From positions 1-62,326 of the forward strand of contig JANNNX010000053.1 in assembly GCA_031398745.1 (NCBI GenBank): DNA of 62,326 bases. Direction: 5' to 3'. Made by a program: the position numbers and the translations under genes. Positions 1 through 6,014 of the stretch are shown piece by piece; position 1 is the first letter of the stretch, and each line of letters starts with the position of its first letter. A model generated the notes under the pieces. It saw only the letters and a program-made list of their open reading frames with translations. It had not been told where the DNA came from and made no database searches. Source of the stretch: JANNNX01 sp031398745 (GTDB taxonomy: Bacteria; Actinomycetota; Acidimicrobiia; Acidimicrobiales; CADCSY01).

Positions 1-1
1 C

Positions 2-301
2 CTGACCACCGGCGACATCGCCATCCAGTGCGGTACGCGGCATGCCTGGCGCAACAAGGGCGATCGACGGACCTCCATGGCTTTTGTGTTGATCGGCCCG
101 AGCCCGAGCCGACCCCCGAACCCGAGCCGGAACCGGAGCCCACCCCCGAACCCGATCCGATACCCGATCCCGATCCGATACCCGAGGAAGACGACAAGGA
201 CAAGGACAACAACAGAGACAAAGACAAGGACAAGGACAAGGACGACTGACAGGTCACGATCCGACGGCCCGGCGGGGCTCCTCTGTTCGGTGAGGAGCTA
301 G
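2..301 (+). CDS. Cupin-domain protein, 3' end only, with repetitive tail
   Basis: Only the C-terminus lies in the window. Residues such as GDIAIQCGTRHAWRN and MAFVLIG match the last beta-strands of small cupins, where the usual form is GDxVxQRGTxHAWxN followed by a hydrophobic strand and a stop soon after. Here the frame stays open about 68 codons past that strand, through a hexamer-rich repeat, to a stop that overlaps the convergent regulator gene. The cupin frame gives an Arg/Pro/Thr-rich tail. The neighbouring frame gives an ordered (EP)n-(DP)n-(DK)n tail ending at 249, so a one-base slip near 90 may separate cupin from tail. The metal ligand and function cannot be judged from this fragment. 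Confidence 0.6.
   Translation: MTTGDIAIQCGTRHAWRNKGDRRTSMAFVLIGPSPSRPPNPSRNRSPPPNPIRYPIPIRYPRKTTRTRTTTETKTRTRTRTTDRSRSDGPAGLLCSVRS
97..246 (+). repeat. Degenerate hexanucleotide repeat tract
   Basis: The tract runs from GAGCCC/GAACCC/GATCCC-type hexamers into GACAAG hexamers. Read from position 1 in frame it encodes PEPEPTPEP, then DPIPDPDPIP, then DKDKDKDKDD, a low-complexity acidic/basic tail. Such tracts are prone to slippage. Confidence 0.75.
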
Positions 302-957
302 CCGACGACGACGAGGACCCGGGCGCCCACGTAGGGCTCGATGTCGACGTTGTCCTGGCCTATGCGAGCGTGGACGGTGCCGGTGGTGGCGGAGCCGGCG
401 ATCTCGCCGGTGACCCCGGGGACGATGTCGTGGGCCTCGAGGAAGTCGAGGGCGCCGGCCCGGAACTCCAGTTCCTCGGGGATGCGGGTGATGGTGAAGC
501 GGGTGCCGACGGCCAGTCCGGCCAGGGGGACGAGCGCCGGCTCGATGTAGCCCGAGTCGGGGATGGGGTTGCCGTGGGGGCAGGTGGTGGGTTGGCCGAG
601 GACGGCCCACATGGCCGACTCGACCCGGTCGGTGACCACGTGCTCCCAGCGGCTGGCCTCCTCGTGGGCCTCGGCCCAAGAGAGACCGAGAATGTCGGTG
701 AGGAAGCGCTCGGCCAGGCGGTGGCGGCGCACGACCCGCTTGGCCAGGTCCATACCGGCGTCGGTGAGCCGGATGCCCTCGGTCATGGTCACCAGCCCGT
801 CGGCCACGAGGCGGCGCATCATCTCCGAGACCGCCGGGCGAGAGATGCCCAGGCGGTCGGCGATGCGGGCCTGGATGACGTCGAGGTCGTCCTCGTGCAG
901 CTCGTAGATCGCCTCGCAGTACTGCTCGTACGCGGTGCGACCGACCTCGGAGGACAT
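298..957 (-). CDS. DtxR/IdeR-family metal-dependent transcriptional regulator
   Basis: 219 residues. An N-terminal winged helix (about 10-65, with SRPAVSEMMRRL as recognition helix) is followed by the dimerisation/metal domain with RRHRLAERFL and ASRWEHVV. The PTTCPHGNPIP segment is typical of IdeR, and a C-terminal SH3-like (FeoA-type) domain starts near residue 145. In the family, metal-bound repressor shuts off iron or manganese uptake. Aligned by eye to IdeR, the usual Met10 and Cys102 ligands read Gln and Ser, while the His and Glu-His ligands remain, so metal preference may differ. It is transcribed alone. A metal-responsive role is likely; the metal is not determined. Confidence 0.9.
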   Translation of the reverse strand: MSSEVGRTAYEQYCEAIYELHEDDLDVIQARIADRLGISRPAVSEMMRRLVADGLVTMTEGIRLTDAGMDLAKRVVRRHRLAERFLTDILGLSWAEAHEEASRWEHVVTDRVESAMWAVLGQPTTCPHGNPIPDSGYIEPALVPLAGLAVGTRFTITRIPEELEFRAGALDFLEAHDIVPGVTGEIAGSATTGTVHARIGQDNVDIEPYVGARVLVVVG

Positions 958-1017
958 CCTCCCGAGGCTAGCGGGGGCCGACCGAGGCCTGTCCGGCGGG
1001 TGGCCGATTGGCGGTGG

Positions 1018-1377
1018 CTACCGGACGGTGGGGCGGTTCGGGGGCCGACGGGTTGGGGGCCGTCGATCGAGGGCGACCGGAATTCGTCCGTCGGCCGCCG
1101 CCCACAGGGTCGGCTGGTTCGGGTCGATGGCCGGCTGGACCCCGCCGGGGGCGGTGGCACTGCCAGGTACCGCGAAGAGGGTCGAGGGGTCGACGTCGAG
1201 GAGGGTGCACAGGTTCTGGATCGAACTGAGCTCGAGGTTGCGCTCGCCACGCTCGATGGAGCCGAGGTAGTCACCGGTGAGCCCGATGGTCTCCCCGAGG
1301 GAGAGCAAGGTGTGGCCGAGGGTGTGGCGGTGAGCCCGGAGGTTGGCGCCGAACCGCCTCGCCAGCTCCCGGTCCAC
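1018..1377 (-). CDS. XRE-family helix-turn-helix regulator A
   Basis: 119 residues. A Cro/C1-type HTH spans about 8-66 (LGETIGLTGDYLGSIERGERN, then LCTLLDVDP), followed by a Pro/Arg-rich low-complexity tail. The start is taken as the GTG at 1377. It is a clear paralogue of regulator B at 3615: FG..xRAxR..LGH, IERGERNLxLxS and LCxxLDVDP are shared. Both genes carry the same 18-bp palindrome-containing site exactly 35 nt upstream of their GTG start. It is divergent from the acyltransferase/E1 module. Likely an autoregulated repressor of that module, inferred from site placement. Confidence 0.85.
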   Translation of the reverse strand: MDRELARRFGANLRAHRHTLGHTLLSLGETIGLTGDYLGSIERGERNLELSSIQNLCTLLDVDPSTLFAVPGSATAPGGVQPAIDPNQPTLWAAADGRIPVALDRRPPTRRPPNRPTVR

Positions 1378-1412
1378 GAGGGCCAGGTTTCCGCCTCGCT
1401 ACGGGACGGTCG

Positions 1413-1430
1413 ACAGACTGATCAGTAGCG
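1413..1430 (-). promoter_or_regulatory. Operator A (CTACTGATCAGT palindrome family)
   Basis: The plus strand reads ACAGACTGATCAGTAGCG, the exact reverse complement of 3562-3579. It sits 35 nt before the GTG of regulator A and inside the divergent region leading to the acyltransferase. The core TACTGATCAGT is palindromic. In both copies the hexamer GTAGCG recurs 11-12 nt downstream toward the regulator gene, perhaps a second half-site or promoter element. Confidence 0.65.
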
Positions 1431-1572
1431 GTCGTCCCAAGGCACCGCTACTCTCCCGTATCGTCACTGCGCTGCCCCGCAACCACGGCAGCACCGAACC
1501 GATTGGCGCGCTGCATCTCATGCCTCGAAACGAAAACGTCAAAGCGTCGGAGTCGCGACTGATGTACACAGC

Positions 1573-2254
1573 GTGCCGCGCAGCCCGTCCGGCTACGGAG
1601 CCAATGGCAACGAGCAAGGCCTGCTCAATGGGCCGGTCCATACCTTGATTCGAGCGAGTACTGCGACGTACGCCACTCGGCGGGTAGTGACCGAGGAGGA
1701 GTTTCTTAACTATCATGACCTACGGACGCGCGTCTACTTGGAGGAGAGATTTGTCCAGGCGGACGAACTCCGGGACGGAAATGACATCGATGACCACGAC
1801 GCTGTCTCTGTTCATGGCGCTGCATATGCAGATGGCAACACTTATCCGTCCGGCTGCATTCGACTGATCGTCGGAGATAAGTGCACACTCCCGATATCGA
1901 CTTTCGGGGTGGCTGTTGGCCCCAGAAGCGTTGAGGTATCGCGCTTTCTTGTTGACCGGGAGCACCGCGGGACACCGGCAATCGTATCGCTGATCGATTG
2001 GGGCATTGCAGAGGTTCTTCTTGGCGAGATGACCGGACATCTATGCGATGGTAGAAGTGTCCCTCTTTCGGACCCTTCGGTGGCTTGGGCTTCCATTTGT
2101 TCAGGTGGGTAAGCCCAGATGGATCTACCACACCACCAACATCGCCATACATGCGCAGGCGAAAGACTTGCTCCCGGGAGTTCGTCGTGCAGATCTCCGT
2201 CGAGATGTCCAGGTGTCTTCGCTCCTCGTGCGCTGCGCAGGGATGGGTCTGTAA
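1573..2254 (+). pseudogene. Autoinducer-synthase-like GNAT acyltransferase, frameshifted near 2041
   Basis: The first frame (1573-2112) has the LuxI/FeeM/exosortase-acyltransferase pattern: YHDLRTRVYLEE, then DDHDAVSVHGAAY, SGCIRLI, and the conserved SVEVSRFLVDREHRG. Near 2041 homology moves to the next frame, which continues YAMVEVSLFRTLRWLGLPF and VGKPRWIYH to a stop at 2254; skipping one base after CAT (2038-2040) joins the two. Such enzymes transfer an acyl group to SAM or an amino acid. The true start may be a TTG or GTG between 1640 and 1690. Base composition is clearly lower in GC than the neighbours. Real inactivation, recoding and assembly error cannot be told apart here. Confidence 0.65.
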
Positions 2255-2346
2255 GGGGCCCTAGACCGACGTCGCGACTCGTCGAGTCCTGACCATTTCG
2301 GGGGGCAGCCATAACAGAAGAAGTCCAATCCAAGAACGGCCCCTCA

Positions 2347-3471
2347 TTGAGATGGCCGCACAGAGTCAAGCTACCGTGCCCAAGTTCATGGAAAGAGTTT
2401 GTTGGAGCAATCGTGCCAAGAACTGTCGAAGCCCCAGGCCTGAAGGCCAACTTCATCGTTGAAGGAACACACAACTACGACCCTCCTGTAGGCCAAGTGC
2501 TAATGAGCGACCCACGAGCGCCGTACTTTGAACGCCCGATGGGCTTCTACAGCGAGGACCTTCGGAGACGTTTTATCGATGCCTCCGTACGCATTGCTGG
2601 CGTCGGTGGTGGTGGCTTCACCTTGGCTGTCATGCTTGCGAAGGAAGGGGTGAGAGACTTTAGTATCGCTGATGTTGAGCAAGTCGATGCGTCCAATGTC
2701 GGACGGATCCCCCTTCTCGCGCCGGAGCATATTGGTAGGGAAAAGAGTGAGGTGGCGGCAGAGCTTATTACCTACCATAATCCGACGGCGAGGGTTCGCG
2801 TCTACCGAGACGGAATTCAGACCGGCAATGTGGATGAGTTCCTGGGCTTCGACGCTGGAAATTCTGGCGTGACAGTTGGGTTTGATGAAATTGAGTTGAA
2901 AGAGCCGCAGATTGCTCTCTGGTTTCACCGAGCTGCTCGCAGGCATGGTCGGTATGTCATCTCCGCAACTGACGTTGAGCGAGGAGGCATGGTAACCACC
3001 TACGACCCTACGGACCTTGACCACACATTTGAGCATTGCTCTGGCGCTAGGCCCACGGACTCGGTTGAACAATACCTAAGGAAGGTCAAGGGATTTCAAC
3101 TTCCGACGATTGCAAACGTACCTAAATCTGGGGATATACGTACGCTGCTTGCCACTCAGAGTGATGCGCCGTTGCCAACGACGCTTCGAAGCGTATTGAA
3201 TGCAACTGATCTGGCGATGGATGAATTTGAGAAGCTACTCACGTTAGGCGACAAGAGGTATGGGCAGCCACACTGTTCCCCCGAGGTCCACTGCGTGAAT
3301 CCAAGTCAAGGTGAGGATTTTGTGACCAAGCACCCACGGGTTCGCTGTACCGCGCGTATCGCTCAGCTGGCAGTCCGTCATCTCCTGGGGCGTAGTCCCA
3401 GGGCTAGTTATGGGTTCGACGACAGACAACGTCGCGAGGAATATCGTCGACAGGTTGCACAGTCAATGTAG
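2347..3471 (+). CDS. ThiF/E1-like adenylating enzyme
   Basis: 374 residues. It contains an E1-type Rossmann core: GVGGGG at 85-90, the acidic strand ADVEQVDASNVGR at 108-120 (normally D-x-D-x-V-x-x-SN-x-x-R), and the conserved Lys of GREKSE near 133. E1-like proteins adenylate a C-terminal carboxylate of a ubiquitin-like protein or a peptide, as in ThiF, MoeB and MccB. The C-terminal half matches nothing I know; a CSPEVHC pair could bind zinc. It follows the acyltransferase by 92 nt, so it is probably co-transcribed. An ATG at 2352 in another frame gives a natural-looking N-terminus that would merge by skipping one T near 2400, so the start is uncertain; ATG 2503 is a shorter option. No ubiquitin-like partner is visible nearby. 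Confidence 0.75.
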   Translation: MRWPHRVKLPCPSSWKEFVGAIVPRTVEAPGLKANFIVEGTHNYDPPVGQVLMSDPRAPYFERPMGFYSEDLRRRFIDASVRIAGVGGGGFTLAVMLAKEGVRDFSIADVEQVDASNVGRIPLLAPEHIGREKSEVAAELITYHNPTARVRVYRDGIQTGNVDEFLGFDAGNSGVTVGFDEIELKEPQIALWFHRAARRHGRYVISATDVERGGMVTTYDPTDLDHTFEHCSGARPTDSVEQYLRKVKGFQLPTIANVPKSGDIRTLLATQSDAPLPTTLRSVLNATDLAMDEFEKLLTLGDKRYGQPHCSPEVHCVNPSQGEDFVTKHPRVRCTARIAQLAVRHLLGRSPRASYGFDDRQRREEYRRQVAQSM

Positions 3472-3561
3472 GTGCGTGTCGATTTCCGGTTGTTGATTCC
3501 ATCCAAGGAGCAGGATCAGGCAGCAGGTGTCCGAGAGTATTGGCGCGTCCCCCGGCCAGGT

Positions 3562-3579
3562 CGCTACTGATCAGTCTGT
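3562..3579 (+). promoter_or_regulatory. Operator B (CTACTGATCAGT palindrome family)
   Basis: CGCTACTGATCAGTCTGT is the exact inverted copy of operator A and ends 35 nt before the GTG of regulator B. The same sequence, orientation and distance before two paralogous XRE genes is strong positional evidence for an autoregulatory operator. Confidence 0.65.
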
Positions 3580-3614
3580 AGATCAAGAGGTAGCGCCGCT
3601 GGGAAGGTGCGTCC

Positions 3615-3905
3615 GTGGTGGGCGACCTGCAGCGGTGGTTCGGTGAGCACGTGCGCGCCGAACGCGTCCGCCTCGGGCACTCCCAGGAGGTGTTCGCCGA
3701 CGTCATCGGGGTGCACCGCACGTTCGTCGGCGGGGTCGAACGGGGCGAGCGCAACCTCACCCTGCAGTCCGTCGAGCGGCTTTGCGAACGGCTCGATGTC
3801 GACCCAGTGGCGATGCTGACGCCGGTCGAGACCGACCAGCAGGTCTTGCGGGCAGCGCACACGGGTGTGCCGCCGGCGCCTGGTCGCGCTCGCCGCCGCA
3901 CCTAG
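3615..3905 (+). CDS. XRE-family helix-turn-helix regulator B
   Basis: 96 residues, nearly all one Cro/C1-type HTH: FGEHVRAERVRLGHSQEVF, VIGVHRTFVGGVERGERN and RLDVDP, with a short Arg-rich tail. The HSQEVFADVIGVH segment is a more orthodox Gln-containing helix than in its paralogue A. The GTG at 3615 is chosen because it matches the 35-nt operator spacing of regulator A. The next gene, 64 nt downstream, is an ImmA/IrrE-type metallopeptidase, a usual partner that cleaves XRE repressors. Inferred role: repressor acting on operators A, B and C. Confidence 0.85.
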   Translation: MVGDLQRWFGEHVRAERVRLGHSQEVFADVIGVHRTFVGGVERGERNLTLQSVERLCERLDVDPVAMLTPVETDQQVLRAAHTGVPPAPGRARRRT

Positions 3906-3969
3906 CCCCCCGCTCTGATCGGCCACCTCCACCGTCGGTGGATGACTGGCCCCACGTCCCCGTGGCGAT

Positions 3970-4416
3970 GTGAGGAGCGACTTCGTGACCCGGTGGGATC
4001 CCTGGGAGGTGCTCGCTGCCATCGGCGAGGGCACCACCCTGCACTTCGCCGACCTCGGCGGCCTGAAGGGCCTGTGGCAGCGCGACCGAATGGGCGACCT
4101 CATCATCCTCGACCCATCGCTGTCGTCTCGGGAGCGGCGGGCAGTGCTGGCTCACGAGCTGATCCACGCCGAGCGGGGGATCGGCCACGGCGCGGCCACG
4201 GCCGACACGATGACCCGGGAGGAGGAGATGGTCCGGCGGGAGGTCGCCCGGCGGTTGGTCCCGCCGAGCGAGCTTGCTGCCCTGATCGCCCGGGAGCGAC
4301 CGGAGCCGGTCGACGTCGCCCTCGTCGGTGACGAGTTCGACGTACCCGACGATGTCGCCGCGCTCGCCCTCCACCTGCTGCGGACTGGCCGCGGCCGGCG
4401 CCGGTCGCGGCGGTGA
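3970..4416 (+). CDS. ImmA/IrrE-family metallopeptidase
   Basis: 148 residues. A zinc-peptidase HELIH motif lies at 62-66 (AVLAHELIHAERG), with a downstream EEEMVRREVARRLVP helix able to supply the third ligand, as in ImmA and IrrE/DdrO systems. The preceding DLIILDPSLSSRERR matches the family. The GTG at 3970 is used; a GTG at 3985 is possible. These proteases inactivate an adjacent XRE repressor after a stress or cell-state signal, and here an XRE gene lies directly upstream. Inferred role: release of repression on the operator family in this island. Composition is GC-rich like the chromosome, unlike the flanking modules. Confidence 0.85.
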   Translation: MRSDFVTRWDPWEVLAAIGEGTTLHFADLGGLKGLWQRDRMGDLIILDPSLSSRERRAVLAHELIHAERGIGHGAATADTMTREEEMVRREVARRLVPPSELAALIARERPEPVDVALVGDEFDVPDDVAALALHLLRTGRGRRRSRR

Positions 4417-4436
4417 TCAGCTCGGCTGGAGGACCA

Positions 4437-4466
4437 CGTCATACAGCTACGCTTGCGTGTATGACG
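4437..4466 (+). promoter_or_regulatory. Toxin-antitoxin operator overlapping a leaderless start
   Basis: Arms CGTCATACAGC (4437-4447) and GCGTGTATGACG (4455-4466) form an inverted repeat with one bulged base, covering the antitoxin ATG at 4461. TACGCT at 4448-4453 fits an actinobacterial -10 element ending seven bases before the ATG, so the transcript may begin at the start codon. Binding of the ribbon-helix-helix protein here would block its own promoter. Confidence 0.6.
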
Positions 4467-4712
4467 ATGCTGAGCTTTCGAGTTGGGGATGACGAGGTGG
4501 CCGCGGCCACGCGTTGGGCCGAACAACTCGGCATCGACCGCTCGCAGCTCCTTCGGGACGCCCTCCATGCCCACCTGGTCAGGTTGGCCAGCGAGGTCGA
4601 CGCCGAGCTGTGGGTCGAACAGCCACTCGACGCCGACGAGCGGGCCCTGGCCGAGGTGGCGACATGGGGGCCGGCAGAGGATTGGTCGGAGTGGGCCGAT
4701 GCAGAGGGGTGA
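4461..4712 (+). CDS. Ribbon-helix-helix antitoxin
   Basis: 83 residues. The first 45 form a CopG/MetJ-type fold: a beta-strand (MLSFRVGDDE), then helices with LGIDRSQLLRDALHAHL. The acidic, Trp-containing C-terminus (DADERALAEV, EDWSEWADAEG) is the type of disordered tail that wraps a toxin. The ATG at 4461 is preferred over upstream starts because the operator and a -10 element end just before it. The last 14 bases overlap the MazF-like gene, a classic antitoxin-toxin arrangement. It acts in the cytoplasm as toxin neutraliser and autorepressor. Confidence 0.85.
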   Translation: MTMLSFRVGDDEVAAATRWAEQLGIDRSQLLRDALHAHLVRLASEVDAELWVEQPLDADERALAEVATWGPAEDWSEWADAEG

Positions 4713-5007
4713 GGTCTGGTTCGCGGCCACCCCCGGGGGCGATCGCCCGGTGCTCGTGCTCACCCGTGACCCCGTGGCCGACCGTGTCGGGTCGGTAGTG
4801 GTCGCGGCCCTGACCCGAACCCGACGGGGCTTGGTGTCCGAGCTCGAGCTCACGAAGGTCGCCGACGGGGTGCCTTCCGACTGCGTCGTCAACTTCGACA
4901 ACGTCCACACCCTCGAGCGATCGCTGTTCCGGCGGCGCATCGCCGTGCTGTCGCCTCCCCGGATGGCCCAAGCCTGCCGAGTGCTCGCGGACGCTTTCGG
5001 CTGCTGA
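4699..5007 (+). CDS. MazF-family endoribonuclease toxin
   Basis: 102 residues. The start is ATG 4699, inside the antitoxin gene, giving MQRGEVWFAATPGGDRPVLV. R-G-E/D-V-W at the start, RPVLVLTRD, the strand SVVVAALTRT and the late CVVNFDNVHTLERS (usually DQxRTxD) are hallmarks of MazF/PemK toxins, which cut mRNA at short sequences. The family's conserved basic residue in the RGEVW/RPVLV sheet is present. It is translationally coupled to the antitoxin and followed by a strong stem-loop. Its position inside the island suggests a maintenance role. Confidence 0.9.
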   Translation: MQRGEVWFAATPGGDRPVLVLTRDPVADRVGSVVVAALTRTRRGLVSELELTKVADGVPSDCVVNFDNVHTLERSLFRRRIAVLSPPRMAQACRVLADAFGC

Positions 5008-5025
5008 CCCTCGCTTGACCCGAAA

Positions 5026-5052
5026 GTGCAGGTCGCGAGCGGCGACCTGCAC
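5026..5052 (+). terminator. Stem-loop after the toxin gene
   Basis: A perfect 11-bp stem, GTGCAGGTCGC and GCGACCTGCAC, around a 5-base loop, 18 nt after the mazF stop. No T-tract, as is common for high-GC actinobacterial hairpins. Confidence 0.65.
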
Positions 5053-5337
5053 GCTGCCAGGGCCGAGCTTGAGTGCGCCACCGAGCACCCGACGTCTGGA
5101 TCGCCAGGATCATCTCGTCGGCGGTCTCGACCATGACGACCATCTCCAGTCCCCCCGGTCCCTGAGCGAGGCCGAGAAATGCATTCCACAGCGCTTCCTC
5201 GTCACGGCTGCCTCCTGACAGCCCGTGAAGATGGCGAAAGCCTTACCCTCGTCGTGAACGTCGAGCCACCTCAACTCAGGGTCACCTCCCAACCCAGAGC
5301 GAGCGAGCCGACACACAGCGATCACTCTTGCGACGAG
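5053..5337. other. Gene-poor stretch with a possible minus-strand gene relic
   Basis: No convincing intact gene lies between the toxin terminator and operator C. On the minus strand, one frame around 5210-5085 reads a coherent stretch with WNAFLGLAQGPGGLEMVVMV and ADEMILAIQTSGARW but has no start of its own. Another minus frame (5325-5110) supplies an ATG and a plausible upstream part, DPELRWLDVHDEGKAF. Together they look like the remains of one small frameshifted gene. I recognise no family. Confidence 0.3.
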
Positions 5338-5355
5338 AGCTACTGATCAGTAGCG
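5338..5355 (+). promoter_or_regulatory. Operator C (full palindrome)
   Basis: GCTACTGATCAGTAGC at 5339-5354 is a perfect 16-bp palindrome. It shares CGCTACTGATCAGT with operators A and B when read on the minus strand. It lies upstream of the small ORF, SpeD-like and GNAT genes, tying module 2 to the same regulators by inference. Confidence 0.6.
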
Positions 5356-5391
5356 TCACTCGAGATGGCCGAGAGACCTTCGCTCCAGAGA

Positions 5392-5544
5392 ATGAGGGGG
5401 AACTCTACACCGGTGCCGTGGGCCGCCTGCCGACTACGTAGCGGTACGCCAACCGCCGTCGCCATCGACGCAGCCTGGCACGGGCTTTCGAGGAAAATGA
5501 CGTACTGCCGAGCAGCTACCAGTTTCCGCAGGACGACCAGATGA
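5392..5544 (+). CDS. Possible 50-residue basic small protein or leader peptide
   Basis: The ORF begins at ATG 5392, 36 nt after operator C (the two XRE starts lie 35 nt after theirs). It ends in a TGA sharing ATGA with the SpeD-like start at 5541. A longer version begins at ATG 5365. The product is basic, has two Cys, starts MRGNSTPVPW and ends SFRRTTR, with no family recognised. It could be a real small gene, a translational leader for the decarboxylase, or chance. The SpeD frame also stays open back to about 5449, so N-terminal extension of SpeD from a rare start is an alternative. Confidence 0.3.
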   Translation: MRGNSTPVPWAACRLRSGTPTAVAIDAAWHGLSRKMTYCRAATSFRRTTR

Positions 5545-5969
5545 CGCTCAACGCGCCAGAAGGTCAAGCAACGTTAGCCGGAGAACTGGTTGACTCCGTG
5601 TCCAGCCGCGAGTTCCACGGCAGGCTCTCACGTCAATGCATCGCTACCGTCTTAGTAGAAGAAGAAACATGTCTGGGCACAGCAAGCGAGCTATCGCTTG
5701 CTGTGAACTCCATATTGATGCTCGAAGAGGTGCAGTCCATATCAGAAATCGCCCACGAGTTCGATAATGGCGGCTTCACGATGGTGTTTCTCCTTGCAGA
5801 ATCCCACATATGTGTACATACCTGGCCTGAACGATTAGCGGTCCAGCTCGACGTATTCCTCTGTAGTTATCTCCGTGACAACACAGTCAAATGCGAGAGC
5901 ATCTTCCAGCAGATTGTCGACCACTTCAATCCCATTCATGTCGACCGAACCTTCATCAATAGGGAATGA
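5541..5969 (+). CDS. SpeD-like pyruvoyl-dependent decarboxylase
   Basis: 142 residues. The self-processing and active-site block of bacterial S-adenosylmethionine decarboxylase is intact: LAESHICVHTWPE, with Glu87-Ser88 as cleavage site (Ser becomes the pyruvoyl group), His93, and Cys108 in DVFLCSY. The serine usually found eight residues before the cleavage site (GVSG) reads GGFT, and the N-terminal GxH strand is diverged. No spermidine synthase lies nearby. Some SpeD relatives have become pyruvoyl-dependent ornithine or arginine decarboxylases, so the substrate is open. AGGA lies 6 nt before the ATG. Composition is AT-richer than the chromosome. Predicted cytoplasmic. Confidence 0.8.
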   Translation: MTLNAPEGQATLAGELVDSVSSREFHGRLSRQCIATVLVEEETCLGTASELSLAVNSILMLEEVQSISEIAHEFDNGGFTMVFLLAESHICVHTWPERLAVQLDVFLCSYLRDNTVKCESIFQQIVDHFNPIHVDRTFINRE

Positions 5970-5980
5970 TGACGAAAGTA

Positions 5981-6011
5981 GACCGCGGCAACACTCGTTG
6001 CTGTTGCGGTC
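5981..6011 (+). other. Intercistronic hairpin between SpeD-like and GNAT genes
   Basis: GACCGC and GCGGTC form an outer stem and GCAAC/GTTGC an inner stem, ending 3 nt before the downstream ATG at 6015. No Shine-Dalgarno is visible for that ATG. The hairpin could attenuate transcription or gate translation of the GNAT gene. Confidence 0.45.
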
Positions 6012-6014
6012 CTA

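Noticed and set aside
97..246. Origin-like or phage attachment repeats
   Set aside because: Simple hexamer tract encoding a low-complexity tail; no DnaA boxes or integrase.
370..1428. Long plus-strand open frame opposite the DtxR and XRE genes
   Set aside because: Gly/Asp/Val-rich product of antisense GC-rich codons with no domain; the minus strand holds clear homologues.
1413..3579. Operators A and B as terminal inverted repeats of a transposon
   Set aside because: No transposase between them, identity stops at 18 bp, and position is locked 35 nt from regulator start codons, which fits operators better.
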